Assembly: GCA_003279945.1 (NCBI GenBank)
Contig: QCGK01000004.1
Coordinates: forward strand, 1-64,000
DNA: 64,000 nucleotides
Origin: Prochlorococcus sp. AG-388-A01
GTDB taxonomy: Bacteria > Cyanobacteriota > Cyanobacteriia > PCC-6307 > Cyanobiaceae
Reading direction: 5' to 3'
Position numbers and translations under genes: made by a program. Shown here in pieces: positions 26,432 through 34,774 of this stretch. The notes beneath the pieces were generated by a model. It was given only the letters and a program-made list of their open reading frames with translations, was not told where the DNA came from and made no database searches. Positions within the stretch are counted from its first letter, which is position 1, and each line of letters begins with the position of its first letter.

Positions 26432-27647
26432 TCTCATCCCACCACTTAAACATGGATATGAGAATTTGATTGCTTAGCTCCATTCCTTTTGGATCACTTA
26501 AAAAGAATCTATTCCCCCTTCTCACTAATAGTTCACTTTGAAGAAATCTTTCCCATCCTTTTAGCAATTTAATAAAGTTACTTTCAAATTTTTTAATTTC
26601 CCAGTTCTGTTCCTTAAATAGCTCATTGATATCTATACCTTCTTTAAGTCTCAGTCCTAACATAATTTTCTCATCAAGTTCTTTATAAACAAAATCATTA
26701 TTAATAAGTGATGAATCTAAATTAAGTTCGTATTGCCTATTCACCCATTCTTTATATTCCTTACTAACTCTTGGCCTAGTTAACTTTTCTCCCCAGGGTG
26801 AACTTGTAGAACCTTGACCAAAACTCCACCATCCTAAACCACTCCAATAAACTCTATTGTGTCTCGATTGATGCCCCGGGAGACAATAGTTCGAGATTTC
26901 ATATCTTGAGTATCCTGAGGTTTTTAAAATTAAATGAGTTAATTCACTATTCATAAAAGCCTCTTCATCACATGGAAGTTTTAATTTCCCTAAATTTTCT
27001 AATTTTTTAAAAACAGTTCCATTTTCAATATTTAAATCGTAAATGGATAAATGTGGTGGTGAAAACGTCATTGTTTTCTTTAAGTCTTCATGCCATTCTT
27101 TAAATCCACTAAGTGGCAAGTTTTGTATTAAATCTAAGCTCCAACTTTTTATTTGCCCAGAATCATATACTTTCTTCAACCATAAACAAGCTTTTTCAGC
27201 ATCTTCTCTTAAATGCCTCCTTCCCGATTTTTGAAGTATCTGATTATTAAAGCTTTGTACTCCGAGACTAAATCTATTTATCCCAGCATTTATGAATCCA
27301 TAAAGATCATCTTGATTAAAACTAGCTGGGTCAACCTCCATAGTTATTTCAGCACCATAGTCAATTCCATAGTTTTCTTTAAAAAGATCAATTAACTCTT
27401 TGATTTGTTTAGGATCCAGAATTGATGGTGTACCACCACCCACATATATTGTCGAAAGAGGTGATTTATGCTTAATTGACAATATTTCTTTGTACAAAAA
27501 GTTTAGATATTCTCTGACAGTTTTGCTTCCATAGCCTTGTAAGGTTTCAACTTTGTTTCCTAGTGGAATAACTGCGAAATCACAATAAAAGCACCTTCTA
27601 TGGCAGAAAGGGATGTGCACGTAAGCACTTTTTGGATACTTATTCAT
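26424..27647 (-). CDS. hemW: HemW-like radical SAM protein (oxygen-independent coproporphyrinogen oxidase family)
   Basis: The 407-residue protein has the radical-SAM cluster motif in 'IPFCHRRCFYCDFAV' (CxxxCxxC), followed by 'IYVGGGTPSILD' and 'ITMEVDPASF'. HemN-type enzymes carry a fourth Cys, CxxxCxxCxC; here the residue after the third Cys is Asp-Phe, the HemW pattern. HemW binds and delivers heme and lacks proven coproporphyrinogen oxidase activity, although annotations often say HemN. The C-terminal HemN_C-like domain is present ('LDEKIMLGLRLKEGIDI'). The start ATG at 27647 fits the family. Confidence 0.88.
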   Translation of the reverse strand: MNKYPKSAYVHIPFCHRRCFYCDFAVIPLGNKVETLQGYGSKTVREYLNFLYKEILSIKHKSPLSTIYVGGGTPSILDPKQIKELIDLFKENYGIDYGAEITMEVDPASFNQDDLYGFINAGINRFSLGVQSFNNQILQKSGRRHLREDAEKACLWLKKVYDSGQIKSWSLDLIQNLPLSGFKEWHEDLKKTMTFSPPHLSIYDLNIENGTVFKKLENLGKLKLPCDEEAFMNSELTHLILKTSGYSRYEISNYCLPGHQSRHNRVYWSGLGWWSFGQGSTSSPWGEKLTRPRVSKEYKEWVNRQYELNLDSSLINNDFVYKELDEKIMLGLRLKEGIDINELFKEQNWEIKKFESNFIKLLKGWERFLQSELLVRRGNRFFLSDPKGMELSNQILISMFKWWDEIN

Positions 27648-27743
27648 AATCTAAATACATTTTTAAGCTCCAAAAAAGTTTTAAGGATCGAAAAAAATAA
27701 AATCCTTATTTACTCAATTAATAAATCCTAGTAGATTATATGT

Positions 27744-28853
27744 ATGACAGATATCTTAGTATTAATTTTATTTGTATTGTCTGGAGCTGCTTCAGGATGG
27801 CTTGGGGTTGATTTATTGCCAATAGACGTACTCAAACAAGTATCTAATGTAGAGGGTTTTAGAATTGTTTTAGCAATAATAGGATTATTTATAGGATTAG
27901 CAGCTGGTTTTGTATTCCTTCAACTTAGAAAGACTTTTCTTGATCAAATAAGAACAATGCCTACTGATTTATTAATTAGTAGATCTGTGGGCCTAATTTT
28001 AGGATTACTTGTTGCAAATCTCCTGCTTGCTCCAATACTATTAATACCCTTCCCCAGAGAGGTATTTTTTGCAAAACCCCTAGCAGCCATTTTAAGCAAC
28101 ATTTTTTTTGGAGTCCTTGGTTATAAATTAGCAGATACTCATGGCAGGACATTATTGAGATTATTCAATCCAAGTAATACTGATGCATATTTAGTTAATG
28201 AAGGTATACTTCCTGCAGCAAGTCCAAAAATTCTAGATACAAGCGTAATAATAGACGGCAGAATAAATGGGCTATTAAGTTGTGGATTATTGGAAGGGCA
28301 ATTAATTGTCGCCCAAAGTGTAATCGATGAATTACAAACTCTTGCAGATTCCAGCAGTAATGAAAAAAGGTCTAAGGGAAGAAGAGGTCTTAAGTTATTG
28401 AAAGAATTAAGAGATTTATACGGAAGAAGGCTAGTAATAAACCCAACAAAGTATGAAGGTAAAGGTGTAGATGAAAAACTCTTGAAAATCACTGAAGATA
28501 TGACAGGAACTTTAATTACCGCTGATTATAATCTCTCACAGATTGCAGAAGTCAAAGAATTAAAAGTTATGAATTTAAGTGATCTAGTTATTGCTTTAAG
28601 ACCAGAAGTACAACCAGGAGAATCACTTAATATAAAAATCGTAAGGGAGGGTAAAGAAAAAATGCAAGGTATAGGATATTTAGATGATGGAACAATGGTT
28701 GTTATTGATGAAGCAAAGAATTTTGTCGGAAGTAGATTAGATATTGTCATAACAGGAGCACTACAAACTCCCACAGGAAGAATGGTCTTTGGAAAACTGA
28801 TAAATAATCCTGAGTCAAACAAATCTTTCAAATCACCAGCGACACAGGGCTAA
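27744..28853 (+). CDS. Membrane PIN-TRAM domain protein (YacL-like)
   Basis: A 369-residue protein with about four N-terminal membrane helices (residues 1-125), a PIN nuclease-fold domain and a C-terminal TRAM domain. The PIN core reads 'ILDTSVIIDGRINGLL' (two acidic ligands), 'QSVIDELQTLAD' and 'LITADYNLSQIAEV'. The TRAM segment is 'EGKEKMQGIGYLDDGTMVVI'. PIN domains with intact Asp residues are usually Mg-dependent RNases; the partner RNA is unknown. The ATG is at 27744. It lies 31 bp before the clpR-clpP pair on the same strand, and is present in this neighbourhood in other cyanobacteria. Confidence 0.88.
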   Translation: MTDILVLILFVLSGAASGWLGVDLLPIDVLKQVSNVEGFRIVLAIIGLFIGLAAGFVFLQLRKTFLDQIRTMPTDLLISRSVGLILGLLVANLLLAPILLIPFPREVFFAKPLAAILSNIFFGVLGYKLADTHGRTLLRLFNPSNTDAYLVNEGILPAASPKILDTSVIIDGRINGLLSCGLLEGQLIVAQSVIDELQTLADSSSNEKRSKGRRGLKLLKELRDLYGRRLVINPTKYEGKGVDEKLLKITEDMTGTLITADYNLSQIAEVKELKVMNLSDLVIALRPEVQPGESLNIKIVREGKEKMQGIGYLDDGTMVVIDEAKNFVGSRLDIVITGALQTPTGRMVFGKLINNPESNKSFKSPATQG

Positions 28854-28884
28854 ATCTAGCTAGAATCAAATCAATCTTATTTTT

Positions 28885-29556
28885 GTGATACAAATGACTG
28901 TATCTGCTCCTTATTACGGCGAAAACACCGTTATGAGGACTCCGCCCCCTGATCTACCCTCTCTTTTACTAAAAGAGAGAATTGTCTACCTCGGTTTACC
29001 ATTATTTTCAGATGATGATGCGAAAAGACAATTAGGAATGGATGTTACTGAGCTAATAATTGCTCAACTTCTTTATCTTGAGTTTGAGGATCCAGAAAAA
29101 CCGATCTATTTCTATATAAATTCAACTGGGACAAGTTGGTACACTGGTGATGCAGTTGGTTTCGAAACAGAAGCTTTCGCTATCTGCGATACCATAAGCT
29201 ACATTAAGCCTCCAGTACATACAATCTGTATCGGACAAGCAATGGGGACTGCTGCAGTTATCCTATCTTCTGGCACGAAGGGGCAAAGAGCCGCTCTTCC
29301 GCACGCCTCAATTGTTTTACATCAACCTATAAGCGGAGCAAGAGGTCAAGCAACCGATATTCAAATAAGAGCTGAGGAAGTTTTGAAAAATAAAAAATCA
29401 ATGCTTGAGATTCTGTCTCGTAATACTGGAAAGACTATAGAAGAACTCTCTAAAGACTCAGACAGGATGAGTTATCTAAACCCTCAAGAAGCACTAGATT
29501 ATGGAGTTATCGATAGAATACTTACTAGTCAAAAAGATTTGCCAAATAAAATTTAA
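28885..29556 (+). CDS. clpR: ClpR: ClpP-like subunit lacking the catalytic triad
   Basis: A 223-residue ClpP-fold protein. Where ClpP has the nucleophile Ser (GLAASMGA) this has 'GQAMGTAA', with Gly at residue 121. The His is kept (His146, 'VLHQPIS'), but the catalytic Asp position is Met ('SDRMSYL' against 'TDRDYF'). ClpR therefore cannot cleave peptides itself and forms a mixed ring with the active ClpP next door, as described for cyanobacterial ClpP3/R. The start could be GTG at 28885 or ATG at 28894. clpP follows after 26 bp, so the two are co-transcribed. Confidence 0.93.
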   Translation: MIQMTVSAPYYGENTVMRTPPPDLPSLLLKERIVYLGLPLFSDDDAKRQLGMDVTELIIAQLLYLEFEDPEKPIYFYINSTGTSWYTGDAVGFETEAFAICDTISYIKPPVHTICIGQAMGTAAVILSSGTKGQRAALPHASIVLHQPISGARGQATDIQIRAEEVLKNKKSMLEILSRNTGKTIEELSKDSDRMSYLNPQEALDYGVIDRILTSQKDLPNKI

Positions 29557-29582
29557 CTCTCACAAACAACTACTTTAAAATC

Positions 29583-30194
29583 ATGCCAATAGGAACTCCA
29601 AGCGTGCCTTACAGACTTCCCGGAAGTCAATATGAAAGATGGGTTGACATTTATACAAGACTAGGTGTTGAAAGAATTCTTTTTCTTGGACAAGAAGTTA
29701 ATGATGGCATTGCTAATAGCCTTGTCGCACAAATGCTTTATCTTGATTCTGATGACAATTCCAAACCTATCTATCTATATATAAATAGCCCAGGAGGATC
29801 AGTAACTGCTGGCTTGGCTATTTACGATACTATCAAATACGTAAAAAGTGATGTGGTCACAATATGTGTAGGCCTAGCAGCCTCCATGGGAGCGTTCCTA
29901 TTGGCTGCTGGCACAAAAGGCAAAAGAGTTGCTTTGCCCCACAGTAGAATAATGATCCATCAACCCCTTGGAGGAACATCTCAACGTCAAGCAAGTGATA
30001 TTGAAATAGAAGCTAAGGAAATTTTAAGAATTAAAGATATGTTAAATATGTCAATGGCTGATATGACCGGCCAATCATTCGAGAAAATTGAAAAGGACAC
30101 TGATAGAGATTATTTTCTAAGTGCAGAAGAGGCCAAAAACTATGGCTTAATTGATAGAGTAATCACACATCCAAGCGAAGCAAATCAATCTTAA
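29583..30194 (+). CDS. clpP: ATP-dependent Clp protease proteolytic subunit
   Basis: The 203-residue ClpP keeps the full triad: Ser101 in '[14 protein letters not shown]', His126 in 'IMIHQPLGG' and Asp176 in '[12 protein letters not shown]'. It forms the barrel-shaped chamber that degrades unfolded substrates fed by a Clp ATPase. It directly follows clpR on the same strand, matching the ClpP3/ClpR pair of cyanobacteria. Clp ATPase genes are not in the window. The N-terminal '[20 protein letters not shown]' is typical of cyanobacterial ClpP3, with no long propeptide visible. Confidence 0.95.
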   Translation: MPIGTPSVPYRLPGSQYERWVDIYTRLGVERILFLGQEVNDGIANSLVAQMLYLDSDDNSKPIYLYINSPGGSVTAGLAIYDTIKYVKSDVVTICVGLAASMGAFLLAAGTKGKRVALPHSRIMIHQPLGGTSQRQASDIEIEAKEILRIKDMLNMSMADMTGQSFEKIEKDTDRDYFLSAEEAKNYGLIDRVITHPSEANQS

Positions 30195-30303
30195 ATTTTC
30201 AGAGAAATATTTTAATTTTCATTTTTAAATTAATAATTTTTTAGTTTATTTACACCTTTAATGTCTAAAATATTAATTATCAAATGAAAAGAAGCTATTA
30301 CTA

Positions 30304-31293
30304 ATGACCCAACTCTTTTACGACACAGATGCAGATCTAAGTCTTTTAAATAATAAAACAATAGCGATTATTGGATATGGTTCACAAGGTCATGCGCATG
30401 CCCTAAACCTTAAAGATAGCGGCATGGATGTAATTGTCGGATTATATAAAGGAAGTAAGTCTGAAAGCAAAGCTATTAGCGATGGCCTACAAGTGTTTAG
30501 TGTTTCTGAAGCTTGCGAAAAAGCAGATTGGATTATGATTCTCCTCCCAGATGAGTTTCAAAAAGATGTTTACCTTAAAGAAATAGAACCAAACTTAAAA
30601 GAAGGAAAGATATTAAGTTTTGCTCACGGCTTTAATATTAGATTCGGGCTTATCAAACCTCCGAGTTTTGTAGATGTTGTTATGGTTGCCCCAAAAGGAC
30701 CTGGTCACACTGTTCGTTGGGAATACCAGAATGGTCAAGGTGTTCCTGCACTTTTCGCAGTAGAACAGGATTCTTCTGGAAATGCAAGATCTTTAGCGAT
30801 GGCTTACGCTAAAGGAATTGGAGGAACAAGAGCAGGGATACTTGAAACTAATTTTAAAGAGGAAACGGAAACTGATTTGTTTGGAGAACAGGCAGTTTTA
30901 TGCGGAGGTCTATCTGAACTCGTTAAATCAGGATTTGAAACTCTTGTGGAGGCAGGATATCAACCAGAACTTGCTTACTTTGAATGCTTACATGAAGTCA
31001 AACTAATTGTTGATCTAATGGTGAAGGGAGGCTTATCTCAAATGAGAGATTCCATTTCAAATACTGCAGAATATGGAGACTATGTAAGTGGTAAAAGACT
31101 TATCAATAACGATACAAAGAAAGAAATGCAGAAAATTCTTAAAGATATTCAAGATGGGACTTTCGCTAAGAATTTTGTAGAAGAATGCGATAAAAATAAA
31201 CCCTTAATGACAAAGTTAAGAGAAGAGAACTCAAAACATGAAATTGAGAAAGTAGGCAAAGGTCTACGCTCTATGTTCAGTTGGCTGAAATAA
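30304..31293 (+). CDS. ilvC: Ketol-acid reductoisomerase (class I)
   Basis: IlvC isomerises and reduces acetolactate or acetohydroxybutyrate for valine, leucine and isoleucine synthesis. The 329-residue length and the single knotted domain mark the short class I form. The Rossmann motif is '[19 protein letters not shown]'. The acidic metal ligands are in '[15 protein letters not shown]' and '[15 protein letters not shown]'. NADPH use is suggested by the basic loop after the second beta strand, but I cannot prove it. The ATG is at 30304; the 3' end overlaps cobD by 13 nt. Confidence 0.96.
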   Translation: MTQLFYDTDADLSLLNNKTIAIIGYGSQGHAHALNLKDSGMDVIVGLYKGSKSESKAISDGLQVFSVSEACEKADWIMILLPDEFQKDVYLKEIEPNLKEGKILSFAHGFNIRFGLIKPPSFVDVVMVAPKGPGHTVRWEYQNGQGVPALFAVEQDSSGNARSLAMAYAKGIGGTRAGILETNFKEETETDLFGEQAVLCGGLSELVKSGFETLVEAGYQPELAYFECLHEVKLIVDLMVKGGLSQMRDSISNTAEYGDYVSGKRLINNDTKKEMQKILKDIQDGTFAKNFVEECDKNKPLMTKLREENSKHEIEKVGKGLRSMFSWLK

Positions 31294-32300
31294 ATTTATT
31301 TTTAATATTTCTTGGATCGATCGGTTTTGATTTATTGATCGGCGATCCAAGATTCTTGACCCACCCTGTTCAAATAATTGGCTTCTACATAAAAAAAATA
31401 TCTGACTACCTCATAAAAAATTTTGGAGAGAATAAAAAGATATTATTTTGGGGCGGTTTCATTCTCGCTATATCCACTATTGGAATTAGTTTTAGTTTAG
31501 GAAAATTCATAGAACTCATTTATATCAATTCAAGAAATAATTTTTTCATTGGATTCTTAATTTTTCTAGGACTTTCAAGTTGTATCGCTACAAAAGGTCT
31601 TATTTCAAGTGTGAAAGAGATTACAGAGCTTATAGAACGCAAAGAAATTAATGACAAGACTAAGAGAATAATTAAGGAAAAGGTACAAAGAATAGTCAGC
31701 AGAGATGTAAGGTCATCTTCGATGGAACATCTTTTGAGATCAAGTACCGAGAGTCTTACTGAAAATTCTGTTGATGGAATATTTGGACCATTATTTTGGA
31801 TGTTTATTGGAATTATTTTAATGAAGTTTTCAATTTCACTACCAGGACCTTTGTCACTAGGTTTTTCTTATAAAGCCATTAGCACTCTTGATTCAATGGT
31901 AGGTTACAAACATGATTACTTTAGATATTTAGGTTTCTTCAGTGCAAAAATCGAAGATATTTTTACTTTTATTCCTTCAAGATTAGTTTTAATAACACTA
32001 CCTCTAGTTGGGTCCAAAGTTAAAGAGTATATATCAATCATTAAAAAAAGTTATCTTGATGGCAGAAAGTATGATTCCCCTAACTCTGGAATTTCTGAAG
32101 CGATATTTGCATATATTTCTGGTATTAAATTGGGAGGGAAAAGTAAGTATAAGAGTAAAATTATTGAAAAGCCCATAATTAACTTAAATGGGAAAAGCTG
32201 CACTGGAGAGAAAATTAACTTAATTTGTAAATTAATTTTGAGATTACAATTTTTATGGATAACAATTTTTGTTTTAATTTTTTTATTGTTTCTAGTTTAA
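31281..32300 (+). CDS. cobD: Adenosylcobinamide-phosphate synthase (CobD/CbiB)
   Basis: This 339-residue membrane enzyme attaches aminopropanol (or its phosphate) to adenosylcobyric acid late in cobalamin synthesis. It has four or five hydrophobic segments and the family-typical '[20 protein letters not shown]' near the N-terminus and '[20 protein letters not shown]' and '[17 protein letters not shown]' in the middle. Prochlorococcus is known to make pseudocobalamin, so the gene is expected. The start is TTG at 31281, inside the ilvC end. No cobalamin riboswitch is seen here. The short Hli gene follows after 50 bp. Confidence 0.9.
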   Translation: MAEINLFLIFLGSIGFDLLIGDPRFLTHPVQIIGFYIKKISDYLIKNFGENKKILFWGGFILAISTIGISFSLGKFIELIYINSRNNFFIGFLIFLGLSSCIATKGLISSVKEITELIERKEINDKTKRIIKEKVQRIVSRDVRSSSMEHLLRSSTESLTENSVDGIFGPLFWMFIGIILMKFSISLPGPLSLGFSYKAISTLDSMVGYKHDYFRYLGFFSAKIEDIFTFIPSRLVLITLPLVGSKVKEYISIIKKSYLDGRKYDSPNSGISEAIFAYISGIKLGGKSKYKSKIIEKPIINLNGKSCTGEKINLICKLILRLQFLWITIFVLIFLLFLV

Positions 32301-32328
32301 TTTGCTAATAAATTAGTTTTAAAATTAC

Positions 32329-32337
32329 TAATATAAA
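32329..32337 (+). promoter_or_regulatory. Possible -10 element of the hli gene
   Basis: The sequence TAATATAAA lies 14-22 bp before the hli ATG, giving a very short leader if used. No clear -35 box is present at standard spacing. It is located just after the cobD stop, so the hli gene may be controlled apart from ilvC-cobD, as would suit a stress-induced gene. Confidence 0.35.
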
Positions 32338-32350
32338 TAAAAAAGATCCT

Positions 32351-32596
32351 ATGCAAGAAGAAAATTCTCCTTTAGAAAATCAAAATAATGATTTTTCTAA
32401 TATATCACCCATAAATAATGAATACTCAAAGTGGGTAGATAATCAGGGAGATGAAGTAAAGAATGTTTTTGGATTTAATAGCAGTGCTGAGCTTGTGAAT
32501 GGCAGAGCTGCGATGATCGGGTTCTTAATGCTTATATTAACCGAGTTGGTTTTTAGCGGCAGGCCTGTGACGTCTTCAATCTTTGGTATTAATTAA
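32351..32596 (+). CDS. High-light-inducible protein (Hli, chlorophyll a/b-binding-like)
   Basis: An 81-residue protein with the LHC-like helix 'AELVNGRAAMIGFLMLILTE', containing the chlorophyll-binding ExxNGRxAMIGF motif. The first 40 residues are acidic and Asn-rich. Hli proteins bind chlorophyll and carotenoid and protect photosystem assembly under high light. The helix has Glu and Arg positioned for the intramembrane salt bridge. A TAATATAAA-like -10 element lies at 32329-32337, near the ATG at 32351. A tiny 2-TM protein follows after 2 bp. Which numbered hli this is cannot be told. Confidence 0.93.
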   Translation: MQEENSPLENQNNDFSNISPINNEYSKWVDNQGDEVKNVFGFNSSAELVNGRAAMIGFLMLILTELVFSGRPVTSSIFGIN

Positions 32597-32598
32597 AA

Positions 32599-32811
32599 AT
32601 GGAGGGAAAAAAATCTTATCCATTAAAAGTATTCTTATACATATCTGTATGGGTAATAATTTGGGGAACTTTAGGTTCTTTTATAGATTACCCTTTGTAC
32701 AAAAATAAAATTTATTTAGAAGGCAGCATATATCAATATCTTACTTTCACAATTACAGCGATAATTTCAATAATAAGTGCAAAGTTTTTTTATAAAAAAT
32801 TTGAGTTATAA
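32599..32811 (+). CDS. Small two-span membrane protein, unknown
   Basis: A 70-residue protein with two hydrophobic helices, around residues 9-28 ('VFLYISVWVIIWGTLGSFID') and 46-63 ('YLTFTITAIISIISAKFF'). The ends are basic. I do not recognise the family. It begins 2 bp after the hli stop, so it is surely co-transcribed with it. Its last 6 bp overlap the convergent small gene that ends at 32806. Confidence 0.65.
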   Translation: MEGKKSYPLKVFLYISVWVIIWGTLGSFIDYPLYKNKIYLEGSIYQYLTFTITAIISIISAKFFYKKFEL

Positions 32812-33063
32812 AAATTTGTACCTAAATTTCTTAATAATTTTAGCTGGTTCTTGGTTGTCATTAGACTCGTAAAGGATCCACTGATGTGTTTCAGTATCAT
32901 GATCACAACCATAATTTCCAGATAGGTTATCGACGCTTGAAAGATATGAATGACAATTCTGGTCTGCCTCAAAAGCAGAGTCATAACCTGTAAGAAAATA
33001 TATCAAAAATAGAAGAATTACTAACAAAAAAAATACTTGAAAAACTAAATTTACTACCTTCAT
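32806..33063 (-). CDS. Small membrane-anchored acidic protein, unknown
   Basis: An 85-residue ORF with an N-terminal hydrophobic helix (about residues 5-26, 'LVFQVFFLLVILLFLIYFL') followed by an acidic, Cys-containing domain with 'DQNCHSYLSS' and 'GNYGCDHDTETHQ'. The two cysteines could form a disulfide if the domain faces the periplasm or lumen. No family recognised. A second ORF in another frame (32790-32984) overlaps it and looks like a shadow because it lacks this signal-anchor pattern. Confidence 0.6.
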   Translation of the reverse strand: MKVVNLVFQVFFLLVILLFLIYFLTGYDSAFEADQNCHSYLSSVDNLSGNYGCDHDTETHQWILYESNDNQEPAKIIKKFRYKFL

Positions 33064-33120
33064 AAGAATTTCTAAAATTTAAATATATCATTTAAAAAAA
33101 TTTTCCGATTTAAAAAATAC

Positions 33121-33366
33121 TTAACGACCAACATTGAAAATAAAGTCATGGAATTCTTGATTCTTTAAATAGAGGATGACTAGCAATATTAAAATCATAT
33201 TTAATCCTAATACTATTGATCCAAAAATATTTATTTGTTTTTTGCCTGGCAAAGTGTAAGTAAATTTCTTGCCTTTAAGAAAAGCAGCTAAGCCTTTTTT
33301 TGCTTTTTGTGATTCTTTTATTTCAGGATCATTTTTAACTTCATTATCAGAGAAACCTTTTACCAT
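33121..33366 (-). CDS. Small protein with a C-terminal membrane helix, unknown
   Basis: An 81-residue ORF. The N-terminal half is charged ('SDNEVKNDPEIKESQKAKKG'), followed by 'KFTYTLPGKKQINIFGSIVL' and one hydrophobic helix around residues 47-68. The ATG is at 33366. I do not recognise it. It is in a run of three minus-strand small genes with gaps of 54-57 bp between them. Confidence 0.6.
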   Translation of the reverse strand: MVKGFSDNEVKNDPEIKESQKAKKGLAAFLKGKKFTYTLPGKKQINIFGSIVLGLNMILILLVILYLKNQEFHDFIFNVGR

Positions 33367-33420
33367 TAAAAATTAAAATCCAAATTTATAATATTCCAAA
33401 AAAATAAATTTTTTTAATAA

Positions 33421-33732
33421 TTAACAATTTTTAATCACATATGGGATCATAAATGAAATTCTCTCAGTTGAGAAATTTTTAAAAAAATAAGCTTCAATAA
33501 TTGTTGACTGCATGCCCAATAAACTTGATTGACATTTGAATCTATTTTGGTCAAATACAAATAATTGAAGTTTTTCTATCTCAGAAACTAACTCTTTACA
33601 AACTTGGGTTTGAGAATCTTTTATACAATCACTAGATTTTTTTAAAATCTTGGATTTTGTTGGAATTGTTTCTGCCATAACAAAATTAGATAACAGCAAA
33701 AATTTTAGGAATAAAAGAGTTAAACATTTCAT
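33421..33732 (-). CDS. Small secreted Cys-containing protein, unknown
   Basis: A 103-residue ORF whose N-terminus is a good Sec signal peptide ('MKCLTLLFLKFLLLSNFVMA', cleavage likely after Ala-20). The mature part has four cysteines: 'SSDCIKD', 'TQVCKEL', 'NRFKCQSS' and the C-terminal 'IKNC', which could make two disulfides in the periplasm. No family recognised. A secreted, disulfide-bearing product fits the neighbourhood of small membrane proteins only in a general way. Confidence 0.62.
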   Translation of the reverse strand: MKCLTLLFLKFLLLSNFVMAETIPTKSKILKKSSDCIKDSQTQVCKELVSEIEKLQLFVFDQNRFKCQSSLLGMQSTIIEAYFFKNFSTERISFMIPYVIKNC

Positions 33733-33810
33733 TACTTTTTAAGACTTCAAAATTTTGGATACTTTTTTGAGAGTTTTGGAAATTGAGCTGATAGCATTTT
33801 ATTAAAATTT

Positions 33811-33839
33811 AAAAAAAAAGATGCCCTAAAAGAGCACCT
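33811..33839 (-). terminator. Rho-independent terminator of the HU gene
   Basis: Read on the minus strand, AGGTGCTC (33839-33832) pairs with GGGCATCT (33826-33819), 8 bp including two G-U pairs, with loop TTTTA. A run of eight T follows (33818-33811). It lies about 34 bp after the HU stop. Confidence 0.8.
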
Positions 33840-33872
33840 ATGGTAGATAAATAAAGAAATAGGTTAAAAAGT

Positions 33873-34148
33873 TTACCCTTGAACTCTATCCTTAAAAAGT
33901 TTACCTGCTGAGAATGTTGGAACTCTTTTAGCAGGTATTGCTATTTTTTCGCCTGTCTTAGGGTTTAAGCCCTGTCTTGCAGAACGATCTCTTGGCTCGA
34001 AAGAACCAAATCCTAGTATGGAGACTTTTTTGCCTTCCACTACTGAATCAACAATGGTTTCAATAGCTGCATCAACAACTAAAGAAACATCCGTTTTTGT
34101 GAGCTCTGTACGAGCAGCAACAAGATTAACTAAATCAGCTTTGTTCAT
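33873..34148 (-). CDS. hup: DNA-binding protein HU
   Basis: A 91-residue histone-like protein that bends DNA and shapes the nucleoid. The start I choose is the ATG at 34148, giving MNKADLVNLVAARTELTK; the frame is open 11 codons further upstream, but that extension is not family-like. 'SILGFGSFEPRDRSARQGLN' holds the HU beta-arm signature, with 'GEKIAIPAKRVPTFSAGKLF' after it. A strong terminator follows. The HU gene is divergent from the doubtful ORF at 34223, so 34149-34222 should hold its promoter. Confidence 0.95.
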   Translation of the reverse strand: MNKADLVNLVAARTELTKTDVSLVVDAAIETIVDSVVEGKKVSILGFGSFEPRDRSARQGLNPKTGEKIAIPAKRVPTFSAGKLFKDRVQG

Positions 34149-34222
34149 TGAATTGTTTGTAAAGCAGAGATTTAGAGACAAGAGTTTTAATCAAGCCTAA
34201 AAACCTCGAACTTGCATATCAT

Positions 34223-34438
34223 ATGGAGCAAATACAAATACGGCAACCGAAAATGCCGGCGGCGCAAAGCTTTATACAAATCTTAGGGACATTTTTAGCT
34301 ACATTATTTATTTTTATAGCCGAAAATTTTTCTTATATAAAAAATAGACTCTTTAATTTAAAAACAGCTAAAACCATTGGAAATACTGGATTTAGCCTTG
34401 AAAAATCTAACTTCATTTATCAAAGGGCGAAATATTAA
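34223..34438 (+). CDS. Doubtful small ORF with one hydrophobic helix
   Basis: A 71-codon ORF from ATG at 34223. The helix 'SFIQILGTFLATLFIFIAEN' is plausible as a membrane span, and the rest is basic and Asn/Lys rich. It does not overlap another gene and is divergent from HU. No family recognised and no clear ribosome binding site, so it may be chance. Conservation in related strains is the test. Confidence 0.35.
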   Translation: MEQIQIRQPKMPAAQSFIQILGTFLATLFIFIAENFSYIKNRLFNLKTAKTIGNTGFSLEKSNFIYQRAKY

Positions 34439-34774
34439 AAGGTCATGAAGTTAAGAATTTGAACTATTTATTATGTTTTATTAAATTTCAGATATATTTC
34501 CTTCTCATCACATGAAAAAGCATGATTTGTATTTTGAAATCAAGAAAAATCTGGTTTTCTCATCATTGAACTCTCTCTCAAAATCGTACTATGCACTGAC
34601 CAGATGGATTAATAAATTGCAATTAATTAGAAAATCAATACTCTCCAAGATCTAATAAAGTTGATTAGTGAAAGCTTAAATTTGAGTTTTTTTTTAAATT
34701 TTGCATCTATTATTCAAATATCAATAATTTGAATAAATTATCCCAGTATTCAACTAATCAATGATAAAGAGAAA
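34439..34774. other. AT-rich 336-bp gap upstream of glgX
   Basis: No convincing ORF on either strand. It presumably contains the glgX promoter and leader. I saw only a weak GAAAA/TTTTC hairpin around 34548-34563, too small to call an RNA. A non-coding RNA here cannot be excluded. Confidence 0.4.

Noticed and set aside
32790-32984. Minus-strand ORF of 64 codons
   Set aside because: It shares DNA with the 85-residue ORF, which has a clear membrane anchor and soluble domain; this one does not look protein-like.
34149-34181. HU with an 11-residue extension
   Set aside because: HU proteins begin with Met-Asn-Lys; the ATG at 34148 fits exactly.
34540-34570. Possible ncRNA hairpin upstream of glgX
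   Set aside because: Only a 5-bp A/T-rich stem, common by chance at this base composition.
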